Assembly: GCA_905221615.1 (NCBI GenBank)
Contig: CAJNDT010004979.1
Coordinates: 186,001 to 250,000, forward strand
DNA: 64,000 nucleotides
Direction: 5' to 3'
Source: Symbiodinium sp. CCMP2592
Taxonomy: Eukaryota > Sar > Dinophyceae > Suessiales > Symbiodiniaceae
Positions 53,789 through 64,000 of the stretch are shown in pieces. The notes beneath the pieces were generated by a model. The model ran no database searches and had not been told where the DNA came from. It saw only the letters and a program-made list of their open reading frames with translations. Each line of letters starts with the position of its first letter. Positions within the stretch are counted from its first letter, which is position 1. The position numbers and the translations under genes are program-made.

Positions 53789-56608
53789 TCACTCTTTACG
53801 GAAGCGGTTAGCTCGGATGCGCCTCCATCGCTCGGAGACCGCCTCTGCTGGTTGGCCGGCACCTGGAGCGTTGAAGAAACCCACCGGCCGCCTTTGGAAC
53901 TTGAACTTCGGCGCCGCCGCCGTCGCCGTCGGGAGAGCTTTGGATGTCGGATTTGACAAGGAGAGACTGGGAGGAGGATTGTCCTCCTTGGAGCCTGCTC
54001 GGCTTGCACGTCTGTTTCTTTCGAAGATGTTGTTCTCCAGCTCCGGAAGTGATGGAACACGCCTTGAGCTGCGCTTGTGCGGCCTGCCTGGCTGCAGAGG
54101 GCCTGCTTTGCCATCCTTCAAGGCAGTCTCCACCACGGCCTCTAAGTTGCCCATCGCAACCTTGAGCGCCTCCTGAGGATTCAGCCAACTGTTTCGGACA
54201 GACAAGAGCACCAGCATCCCTGCCCGCGGCCCTCTGGTAGCAGACCGTTAAGCACGTTCTAAGTTCTTTTGGGAGGGGGTGGGGCGCGGGATTTTTGCAA
54301 GACTTGTGCCAACGTGCAAGGAGTTTGGGTTTCCGCAATCAAGTGGACTTCGAGCGGTCCAGGCATATATGCGTTCAAGCAATACGCAGTTAAGACAAAG
54401 TCCTGGCAAGCAAGCAGATACCAACTAGTGTGGAAGGAACAGCAAAAGACTTGAATTGTCTGGCCTGCACTTCTGATGATCCTTGGCGAACTCCGGCCTG
54501 AACTCCTAACAAAGCGGGTTTTGATGCATGTGGCTGCTCCACTTCGGCATCCACTTCCTGCGCTTCTGCAAGCTCTGCAGCCCCATCTGCACACTCCATT
54601 TCCTCCGTCATGAGGGACCTGAGGGACTGGAGGCCGGTGCTACCAAGGCCCGCCTGGGCGGCCTGTGCCAGGATGCCCAGAGGACCAGGAGCGACTCGCG
54701 CCAAGGAATCAGACAGCTCTTGGATGCGGGTATCTAGGATGTCGAAGTAGCTTTTGGTCAAATCGTAAAGTTCCTCCTGCTGAGTAAGTGATCGAAGCAC
54801 GTTGTACTTGATGAAGCGGGGTGCCGTCTTCGAGTCGTGGACCCATCTAGTCAAGGGCGCGATGAATTCGGCTGCAGCGATCTCGCCCTCGCCGTTCACG
54901 TCGATCATTTCGAACAACTGCAACAAGTCACTCTCGTCGATGTCCATTACCCGCAGCCGGCCTCGGATTGCGAGTGTCTGGCATCGACATCTTCATCTTG
55001 CTGATCGACCCGCAGCTGCTGCAAAGAACGACGACGACCACCACGATAACAACAACGACAACACATACAACACCAACAACAAGGACCACAATCACAACCA
55101 CAACCACAACAACAACAGCCCGCAGCCCACAGCGCACAGCCCAAGCAAGGTAAACAAATTACGAAGAACGTGTCCTTGGCATCAATTTGCCTGTGAATCT
55201 TGGGCCCCGGGCTCTGAAACTCAGGATCTTTACGGGCTCCCTCCAATAGCTCGTCAAAGGTGACTTGTCCACTCCCATCGGCATCGATCCGCTGAAAAAT
55301 TTGTTCCAAAAACCTTTGGTCTGCTGCATGGTTGTATTCCATCTCCTCCGCCAAGTTAAGAACATCCCGCTGTCTAGCCTCGGCGAAGGTGTCCACCACG
55401 ACAGCTACCTGATCAGAAGCTTTGGAAAAACTCGGTCAAAGCGCGAAGGCGCAAACGAAAAGCTTGCAACAGAGGAAGCTTTAAACGCATGGAACGAGGT
55501 GAAGGCTGGCATTGGACATCATGCACATGCAGCGCACTAAGCTTTGCTGAGGGGCAATCAGATTGAGAACGCCAAAGACGAGTGTCAACAAGGACCCGGC
55601 AAAGATGATGGCGGTCAAGGGAAACGCTTCGATGGTCGGAACGGCGATTTCGCCCCAGCTGTCACCGGCAATCACCGTTTTGAACAGGAGCAAGTTCGCA
55701 TGCAAGACTGTGGATGTAGCTCTGAAGCACCTGTCACCACAGCCTTCTGTCTCTAAAGCAGAGGCCAACTCGTCCGTCTTCATAAGAGGGTGGACAACCT
55801 CCACAATCAGGAGCGCCCAAATCGTCATGATAATGAACAGAAAGACCAATGACCAACCTAATGTTTTTATGCAGGTTGCCATCATCCGCACTAACTTCTG
55901 AAGCTCGCGGAATCCGCGCGTCCTCCGCAACAGCCTCGTTAGTCGCAATATCCGCACTAATCGAAGCATCCGGAACAGGCCAAACTGCTGCAAGAACTGG
56001 CCGTACCCTGCATGGTGAAGAATCGTTTCGAGATAGCCACATCCAATGACCACAAGATCCGTTATGACCATCCAGTCTCGCAAAACTTCCAGCCCCTTCG
56101 CGGTGAGAAGGCAGACCGTCTCGAGCGAATAAAGTAGCAGGCACATGTCGGCTATAAGCTGAGTTGCAGGTGGAGGCGCTTCTGCAGCAGCACGAGCATC
56201 CACGTCGATGCAAGTGCAAATCGCATCCGTCAAAACTATGGCTGCCATAAGATTGGCCACTGCCCGGCTGGTGGAGCAGTAAACGGCGATGTTCTTCAGA
56301 ACACCGCAGATGCTGTTTGAATCGGCAACATATCCCTCGTTGAGAGTGGCCGTCTTGGCCTTCACGAACTTGCCTGTCACTTTCGACTTCCTGCGGGCAG
56401 AGATGTCTTAGAATCAGGCACTAGTACACTCTGCTGGCCACTTGGGCCAAGGTCACGTTCGCTCGCGTCTGGTCCTCGTCTTGTCAGATCTGCCGAGCTC
56501 TGACCTGGATGCCAAACTGATCTCGCTCCTCATCCTGGCCGTTTTGCATTCAGTAAAAACAGGAAGAGGTGATTCTGCCGTCCTGTCAGTGAGCGATGGG
56601 GAGCTCAT
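53789..56608 (-). CDS. Single-domain voltage-gated cation channel with two EF-hands, copy 2
   Basis: Five exons close in frame to about 685 residues: 56608-56457, 56390-55556, 55408-55213, 54961-54471 and 54172-53789. Introns are GT-AG (66 nt), GC-AG (147), GC-AG (251) and GT-AG (298, least certain). The start is MSSPSLTDRTAESPLPVFTE. S4 is RMLRLVRILRLTRLLRRTRG, followed by FRELQKLVRMMATC as in copy 1. The pore is LLLFKTVIAGDSWGEIAVPT. EF-hands are IDADGSGQVTFDE and IDVNGEGEIAAAE. The C-terminal exon (EALKVAMGNLEAVVETALKD) is basic and ends RANRFRKE. Compared with copy 1, the pore, S4, S6 and EF-hands are conserved, while N terminus, S1-S2 loop and tail diverge. The intron between S4 and the pore of copy 1 is absent. 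Confidence 0.88.
54962..55212 (-). other. GC-AG intron with a CAA/CAC microsatellite, channel copy 2
   Basis: The donor starts GCCCGGGG after TTTCAGA and the acceptor ends ATCCGAG before GCCGGCTG. The join PEFQS|RLRVMDIDES matches PQFQSRLRVMDIDEA, which is continuous in copy 1. CAA and CAC triplets fill 55020-55125, so the expansion postdates the duplication or was never in copy 1. Confidence 0.88.
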
Positions 56609-57402
56609 GGATGGAGAGCATGATGGGGACAGCTCACCTCGACAAATGCAATGAAGCTCACAGTACAAGGCGGCCAGTGCTACTCAGAGGTCTCTAATGA
56701 AGCGAGCATCCACTGCTTTGCACAACGCAATCGTCCAGCTCATGCTCCCGCGACATGGCGCATGCGGCGTGCAATGCAACAACCCTGCTACGCAGTTGCA
56801 ACGCTGCGGCTATGTGGGACAGCTGCTGTGAGCATGGCTACGGGCAGGAAAGACCGCTTGGAATCTGAATATGCCGGTGACCATGCACAACATGCCTTCT
56901 CTTCAGTTCGCCCTCCTCTGCCATGTCGGCATGCTTGCCCACAATTCCTAGTCCAACCGTGCGCACGACTCATGCAGCCCGGCATCTACTCCGGAATTTT
57001 TCCCCAAGTCCACCAGATCTTTCTTGGGATCGCGTACGACCTTTCAGAAGCAAGGGGTCCTCTAGCTCGTGCTTTCCTTCGGTCTGAGGGCGTCTCTGGC
57101 TATACTAATGGTGCTGCTGTTCCATCTGACATTCTTCAAACATGAGCAGATCATTTCGGCGACGACAGAGAAGGGCCTGTGCCTCATTAGCGGCCAGTGA
57201 TGGGGAAACCGAAAGCCAATCATCTATTGGTGGACCGATGATGGCTAATGCAAGGTGGGGGGGAATGGCGCAATACCATGAAAGACTCGATGAGAATGGA
57301 GGCGAAATAACCACGCTCGCAACCAGATTCTAATGGGTGAGCCAGGCTACAGGAGTGGGTGGCGGCGTGGGGGTGTCCTTCAACATCTCTCGAATGGTAT
57401 GG

Positions 57403-60400
57403 CTAGCATTCTGCAGCGCCTCTGATCCTGACAAGCCGTGGTTGTGGCTGGTGTTGAGGTCTGTTTATGAGCAGCTCTGAATTTGGCAATGTGAAGATTC
57501 GCGACAAGAACGCACGTCCTTTGCCATTTATCGCCGCGTCCAGCTCAGTGCAGATCAAACCCTGCAGCAGGTCAGGAGAGTGGCTGCTCACAATGCAGCC
57601 TGCGTCTTGCCAGGAAGCCGTCAGGCGTTTGTTCAGGGCAGACTGGATCAAGGGCTTCAGCCAGTCCAGCACAGAACCCGGGAAGTCGAGGTCGACCTGG
57701 CAGATTTGTAAGAAGAGTCTCTTTTAGAACAGTACCATTGACAGGTTAGGAATGTGGTTTTAATCGATCTCAGCTGTTCACAGTCTTGCACACATCGTGG
57801 AACAGCTGCAGGCAAATCGGAGTCCTAGCAACTACATCCGATGAAAAAGAACATGTAATTTCTGGTCCGAAATAGCGAGAAGAAGCAGTTGGAGCAGGAA
57901 GATCTAGCCCCCAACAGGTCATGAGAGGGTCGGTGAAAATGATCGGAGCTTCAGTGCAAAATGCTCCGGTTCCGTGGATCTGTTGAAGATGTCAAAAACA
58001 TCTGCTCTCTGCATCGATCTAGATTAAGATCGTCCCTGACTTCACTAGCAGTGAACTGACGGCATTCCGCAGAGCTTGCAAAAACGAGCTTCAAGATGTC
58101 CAGACTTGTAAGAATACTTGTCTGTAGCATCTCCAAAGGCTCTTACTCCTGATGCTGTTAACGACATCGATCGGACATGCAGAGTTTGAGAGCAGAACGG
58201 CTGTGAGGCGTGCTGCGGCGTGTTGGCATGATGCTCTACAAGCCCACAGCTCACGCCTTAATGCTGCCAGCGCAGTCTTTGGCTTTGATGGCTGTAGGCA
58301 GTGGGGGCTGGAGGCTGTCTGATACCTTAACTGCAAGATGCCACTTTGGCCAGTTGCCACAACTCAGAAGGAACTGGGCTTCTCGCAATTGTGAGGGGTC
58401 CGCCAAGCACGCCGTCTTTCACCTGCGCTACAACCTCAGCCCGACAGGCCGAAGCCAAATGAAGGCGTTCTTGACTCCCATCCTGCATGCTTCGCTGCAG
58501 TTCCTCTTTGATCAGACTAAGCCTCAAGCATCACCATCGAAGTGCAAAGAGCTGATCATGGTTGACTGAGCATTCCAGTGCAGAGTGCAATGGATGCTCA
58601 AGCCGGAAGCCTTGCCGAATCCACCAGCTTGATCTGTGCAGCTTCTTTGCGTGGGATGTCTGTGAGCTTCTGCAATTCTACTTCACAGATCTTCGCAGCA
58701 CGCTACGTTGGTTGATGAGCAAACATTACATGGGAGCAATGACACTGACTATACAGAACATCAAAGTCTGCAGCTGAAATTTGCTGAAGCGGCTGTGATG
58801 TTCAAGCCACCATAAACTGCTCCGGTGTGGACGTGCACCAGTGCGAAGTTGGTACATAGCCCATTTGATATCGTGAAATTGAAGCCACCTAGGCAACAAG
58901 GTCTTGCAAGCCCGCTAGCAGAATGAAACGTGGGTTCGGGCACACCTCGAACGTCAGAAAACGCCGGAATCTGAACGCGAAGGTTCCACAGCCATTTCTC
59001 CAGCCAGCTCCTTTGGCGAGCGAGCATAGCTGGGGATCGCTGCAACAGCTAAACTGCTTCTTGGTCGGTGGCATACATGGATCCAGGGCACTGAGACCGC
59101 ACCATGCTTAGGAGTTCCAGCCCTCCGGTGACCGTCTCAATGAACCTGTTCCTGGCTGACCAAGGCCAGTTCGATTGGTCTGAAAACTGTGACATCGAGA
59201 ATCTGCCCGCGCGTTTCGAACATGCGCTTGTGCTGCATCTGCGCCGTCCGCGAAATCGCAAGAGAGTGCTGAACCCAAACAAAACCCAACATGCGCCGAG
59301 CGTTTCGATGAGCCCAGCGCATGCGCGGGTACTGCGCAGGTGCTGTTCCACGGTGCACTCGAACTTTTCTGCTTGCGGGCCGAGGTCTGCATTGCGCCAT
59401 CATCAATGAGTGCGTTCTCGATTGCCTTGGTCAGGCAACACTGATCCAGCTTCTGCTGCGCTAGCAACTTGGGCCAGTTGGACATGACAAGGTACAGCTT
59501 CTCCAGTGGAGGCGTGTGGGGCCAGCGCGCTTTGCGAAACTCTCGCGTCCAAGAGCAAGCACGACCTAAGACCGAACAAGAACCTGTGCTGCTTACATAG
59601 TAACAGACGGTCATGCAGCTGAAGGCTCATCATGCAAACCGAAATACCCTAAATACTTCCCAGCTTCGCTATGAAAGGAAAAAGTTACACTAGCATCCAC
59701 GGAAACAATCTGTTACTGCAGCTGCTCACAAACGATCCATGGTTTAGGGTTCAGCAGGGCTTCGACTAAAGAACTCCCTCAGACACTAGGAAGGCTGCAG
59801 TGCTACGGAGCGCGGTTTGGGGGTCTACAGTCTGTAGGGTTTTATGGGGTTTGTGTGCCCTTTTTGTCCTCCATTCTCGCACTCTGCGAGGCCTGCCAGT
59901 ATTTGGGGAAAGCAGGTTGCTCGTGTCCTGGCGGTTTGCTGGAGCTTCCTTGCAATTTTAGCAATTTTCTGGCTCCTGGTGGTGTTTAGTCGTCCTGGTC
60001 GTCTTGATACTGGCCCCGGTTTGGGGATCCAGTTTGCAATATTGCACATGCACGTGCGCACGCGCACAGGCTTGACCCTGGCAGGATTACCATTTGCGGC
60101 GTGGGCTTAATTTTCACTGTCAAGGACTTGGTCACTTAAGGTGGGGCCATGCAGCAGGCATACAACCAGAGGCGAAGACAGAGGAAGGACAAGCAAGAGA
60201 CAAAGCGAGAGTGACGGATGGAATAGGCATGCAATTGATGCGACGAAAGACCGGCCAGTGACTAGCACATTCATCCATATTACATGAGCTTCTATGATGC
60301 ACGCATGCTGACGTCTTCTGAAAAGGATCCGGACTCTGCCATTGTTCAACCCAGGCACAGGCCCACACGCCAGAACAGTGACCCGGCGGAGGCCATGGCC

Positions 60401-63333
60401 ACAGCACGGCAGTGGGCAAATTCCTTCCGTAAAGTTGTAGTACACTGCATGAAGCTGGGATGGCTGGGCAACATGGCCCTGGGCTCGGGCAGGAAGCGAT
60501 TGAACATGCTGCCTTTCCTCTCTTAACCGACGCTGCGGTGTCAAATGACAAGTGGTAGATCAGATCCCGAATCCCGTCTCCAGAAGATTCCGAAAGATTA
60601 CATAGCAGCCGACGAGCCTAGGACCCAGGGTAGTGCCATCTAAACATACATCTAGCTGTACCTGTGCAAGGCAACATGCACTTGATCTGGAGAACTTTAA
60701 TGACTAACAGAAATAGCATCACCACAGGTTGGCTCACTGGTTGGCTGCAACGACTGCCCCAGCGCACTACAAGCAAACTCTATATTCCATCTTGCATTCC
60801 ACAAAGTTTTGCAGAGCTGTCAAATCGAAAAGTTGCATCGTCAAGGACAACTACCCAGCACCCACGAACATGCAGTCGTCCGCATGGCTCCAAGGTGCAG
60901 ACGTGTCGCTCACCCTGGCGAGTTCCTTGTGGCCCTTGGCCGTTACTTCCGCTGCCCGGCGCAACAAGAGACATGGTGTGAGCGATAGCAAGACATGGGA
61001 CTGAACCTGTGCAGACTCCCGTGCCGGACGAACCGTAAGGATCCTGCTGCCACCCGCCATGCGGCAGTACCCGAACAGCGGTGCCTTACAGTTCAGCTCG
61101 AGGCTGGAGGGCTTTCATTGCGTCTTCCGTCTTAGTCTTCTTAAATTAAAGCGCACGCAGTAGTAGGAGCAAGCCGAGAACAAGCACTTTGCCAGTGACT
61201 TGTTGCGCCAGTCGGTTGGGCATGAGCCAAGCAGCGGCAAAGGGATCGCTCCGCCCAGCCCATGACCTCACGCCAACAAAGGCAGTATGAAGCTGCAATC
61301 TTCTGTAACGGCTCGCATCGAAACTACGAGTAGCGAATCAACCACCGTGGCGCGCATGTCTGAGGGCCCGTCTGCCATACCTGGAAAGCTCTCTGGAGAT
61401 GGCAATGCAATGAGCAAGGTAAGGTACGTAACTCCCAAGGAGCACAACAACCACCAGCCGCGCACAGAAGCACCCAACCCCACGCTGAGGAGTGGTCAGT
61501 ACTGAGCGATGCATTCCTCGACATGTGTGCTGGTCGCATCAACACCAACGCTTTGGTTCGGCAGGCCGAGAACGCATCAACGACAAAAGTGCTAGCATTC
61601 CAGGCCAGGGTCTGCTCCAAACAGCCGTGGCAGTCTTTGCACTCAGAGACCTGATCGTGCGGCCCATGGACTATGGGGTGGACGGGGTATTGTGTTAATT
61701 CTGCGCTCAGCTTGTGCTGGCAACCAGCGTGCTCCTGCTAGCTTTCGGACTGCCTAGCAACATTCTCGTGACCTGGTGCCTTACGGTCCATACAAACTCA
61801 CACAGTGGAAGTGGAACTGTCCATCAATAGCCTAATGGCCTAGTACTCTCTGAACTTGGCTTTCAAACTCGGCTTCCATGCAAGCGATCTTCGGGCCATC
61901 GAAGCATCCCCATGTCAGCTGAGCTGCGGCGAGGTTGGAGCTGGCAGATGAGGAATTCTTCTGCCCACTCCTTAAGCCCATGGCTGCACTGCGCTCTGCT
62001 TAAACGTGCCTAACTAGGCCTAGGCTCGCTCTATCTGAGCTGGTTTAACCAGACATGATATAGGTGCCGATGCTGATGAGAACTTACACACAGGCCCTAG
62101 CCAGCACTCATCGCCGATCGTCTCGTGGCCTCGCGTCAGTCAAGTCAACTCCGTAGTGCTAGTTCTCGATTCTGAGCTTAATGTGCTACTCTGTGCTGCG
62201 CATGCCACTCACACCGAAGCTTTGTCTTGCTCGGTGCCCCGGCTGTAAAGCCATCGGTCCGTGTGTCTCTGGAACACCTTTGCCGGCTCTCCCGTGCCAC
62301 CGACTGCACTTCCAATATCACCTGTGGTCACCTTTTTTTGCCATGTTCTGGGCAGATAAGCTCAGGGTTCTCAGAACGCCCATCAGCTGCGGCAGCCAAC
62401 GTACTTCTCGCTGAGCCCTTAGCTGGATTCGATGGGCTGGAATGAACCGCCGAGTCAACGAGTCGCATCGTCTCCCAAGCACACGTGGACGGTTCCAAGG
62501 TGATTCCACACCATCGACAGATTGGCGTTGACGCTTTCTGGCTGAGCAGCTCAGCTACACGGATCATGAGGAGGTGTGTGAGAAGGTCTTCTGCTAGACC
62601 TTGGAGCTTGCCATGAAGCACTTGCTGTGAACAGAGCAGTGCCCATGAAAGAGCTGGCCAAATCTTGTTCGAATCTGCGCCGAGTGACAAGAGCCGCGTA
62701 TCTGCTGCAATGCCCTTCCCAGTGGACCGGACTTTGCACAAGCAGCTGCAGTGCGCTGCTGACCTCGAGAACCGGAACCATGGCGAAAGAGAGTTCAACG
62801 TGTTTCGGCTATTTTTACGAGCTCAGCTGCGGGCTGATTTTGTCAGATATCCTTTGCACTGCCATGGAGGAGACAAGGCCAAGTGCCGACTGCCAACGTC
62901 CACCATTCTCAAGTGCTCGCAGAAGGCCTCAGAAGCGCAGGAGATGCAGTCTGGCGGGACCGCCATCCGGTACATCCCGTGGACTGACGAACATGGGCCA
63001 CAGCAGGCAGAAAATTTGCGCGCACCAAGGTTGAAAGGTGTGATTACTGCAACCACGTCGCAGCGATGCGTGATCAGATTCGGCCTGGCTTTTGCCAGGC
63101 ACATCGGCTCGCAAATAGCCACTGCCATCCTCCACTTCAGCTCGCAAGCTGCCACGACAGAGCTGAAGCCTGGAGCCAAACCATGCAATGCTCCAACGGG
63201 CCAGATGACACAGGCTCCCGTGCTAGTAGGTAGCATATTTCTGAAAAACGTCTGCCAGACTTGCCACCAAAGCGCTCACGACATCGGCACAGAGGGCCTC
63301 GGCTGCTTTGTAATCTTGCAGGACCGGGTCTGA
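57403..63333 (-). CDS. Scattered coding blocks, possible extracellular-type relative of the PqiA-like protein
   Basis: Minus-strand blocks with coding character: 63236-63333 (LQDYKAAEALCADVVSALVA), 62540-62660 (GLAEDLLTHLLMIRVAELLS), 60880-60975 (RRAAEVTAKGHKELAR), 58790-58905 (FNFTISNGLCTNFALVHVHT), 58395-58527 (LSLIKEELQRSMQDGSQERL) and 57480-57720 (QVDLDFPGSVLDWLKPLIQS, then LLQGLICTELDAAINGKG). The last two and the SNGLCTNF block resemble the N-terminal lumenal region of the PqiA-like family: a beta-strand protein with Cys pairs. No transmembrane exon was found before the channel gene begins at 56608. Whether all blocks belong to one gene is unproven. Confidence 0.38.
59640..60850. other. 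No gene recognised
   Basis: Contains a GGTTTAGGGTTCAG telomere-type motif at about 59740 and a plus-strand open frame at 59844-60110 rich in hydrophobic residues, without family resemblance. Probably intron or intergenic. Confidence 0.45.
61060..62300. other. No gene recognised
   Basis: Short open frames only, no motif or repeat of note. Probably intron of the 57-63 kb gene or intergenic. Confidence 0.45.
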
Positions 63334-63339
63334 TAGTGG

Positions 63340-64000
63340 GGTCATCATTGTCATGCCTGGCCGGCTGACTTGGCGTTCACCTTTTTGGTCACGGCTTCTG
63401 TCTTATCTCCCACCAGTGCCCCGAACCCCGCGGCTTCAGCTACCCGGCAAGGTGTGTCACCTGATTCTGTTTCCGTCTAGAATCTAAACATCATATCAGT
63501 CATTCCGTTGTCAGGTCTCCCGAAAAGTGAGCACAACTCTTGTTCATGTCACTGTTCATGTCAGGTCTTTAGCCTTCAGTTTCACACGATAGCACAAGGG
63601 CTGATGATCACTGATTCTGCCACGGTGCTGCCGACTTCAAATCCCAAAGCAGCACATTCGCGGCCAGCCATTGGCCAGAGCTGACAATCTCTTCACTACC
63701 ACCTTTGCTTCAGCAGTGGTTGACCCTTGCCTAGACCTTAGCGGCTTGGCAGGTACAGTACACGGCACTCAGATGTGAAGATATGTCCAGCCGCACAGCA
63801 CCTCGTCTAGCCGTCGTCGCAGAACAACAGCGGCTGTGCCCATTGCCGCGTTCAAGGACACCGCATCGCGACGCAGGCGATCCTCTTCAGACATCAGATA
63901 GGTTTTGGGCATGTCGTGACACCTTCGGGCATTAGTTGCAACCGCCGGCCAAAAGTAATATCCGCTGCGTGGAAAGGTAAAAACCCCCGAAATCATTCTG
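63340..64000. other. No gene recognised at window edge
   Basis: Short frames only. One at 63769-63996 on the minus strand (LMSEEDRLRRDAVSLNAAMG) could be an exon, but nothing supports a product. Confidence 0.4.

Overview
This window looks like nuclear DNA of a dinoflagellate, most like the symbiont-type (Symbiodiniaceae) genomes. No species can be named from the sequence. The evidence is that every gene I can recognise is cut into short exons and lies on the minus strand. Acceptors are almost always AG|G. Donors are a mixture of GT, GC and GA. One gene is tandemly duplicated head to tail. The proteins include families typical of alveolates. There is no bacterial operon, no rRNA or tRNA, and no ribosome binding sites. 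Most long open frames are therefore introns or shadow frames, so genes were read by following protein homology from exon to exon.

Left half (about 0.5-33.8 kb, minus strand): one very large gene for GCN1, the HEAT-repeat ribosome-associated activator of the eIF2alpha kinase GCN2. More than 40 exon blocks match the family in co-linear order, from N-terminal repeats near 31-33 kb to C-terminal repeats near 1.5-2 kb. Two other genes sit inside its introns on the same strand: a KDEL-receptor (ERD2) gene at 26.5-28.0 kb, and an uninterrupted 188-codon frame with a mitochondrial-type presequence at 4.1-4.7 kb.

Middle (about 36-47.5 kb, minus strand): an alveolate PqiA-like multipass membrane protein with a long extracellular N-terminal region. 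A 440-bp direct duplication (two copies exactly 1500 bp apart, about 97% identical) brackets a GC-rich minisatellite at 42.3-42.9 kb, and a pair of exons is duplicated at 46.4-47.1 kb. The stretch at 33.8-36.3 kb is mostly low-complexity DNA.

Right part (49.2-56.6 kb, minus strand): two tandem genes for single-domain six-helix voltage-gated cation channels with paired C-terminal EF-hands. Full exon structures close in frame (about 698 and 685 residues). From 57 to 63.3 kb there are scattered coding blocks, some resembling the extracellular part of the PqiA-like family, with no membrane part found.

How they fit together: these are housekeeping and membrane genes (translation stress signalling, ER retrieval, ion entry, cell-surface lipid or ligand binding) without an obvious shared pathway. 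The window's interest lies in genome organisation: nested genes, tandem duplication, non-GT introns, duplicated exons and intron-resident repeats.
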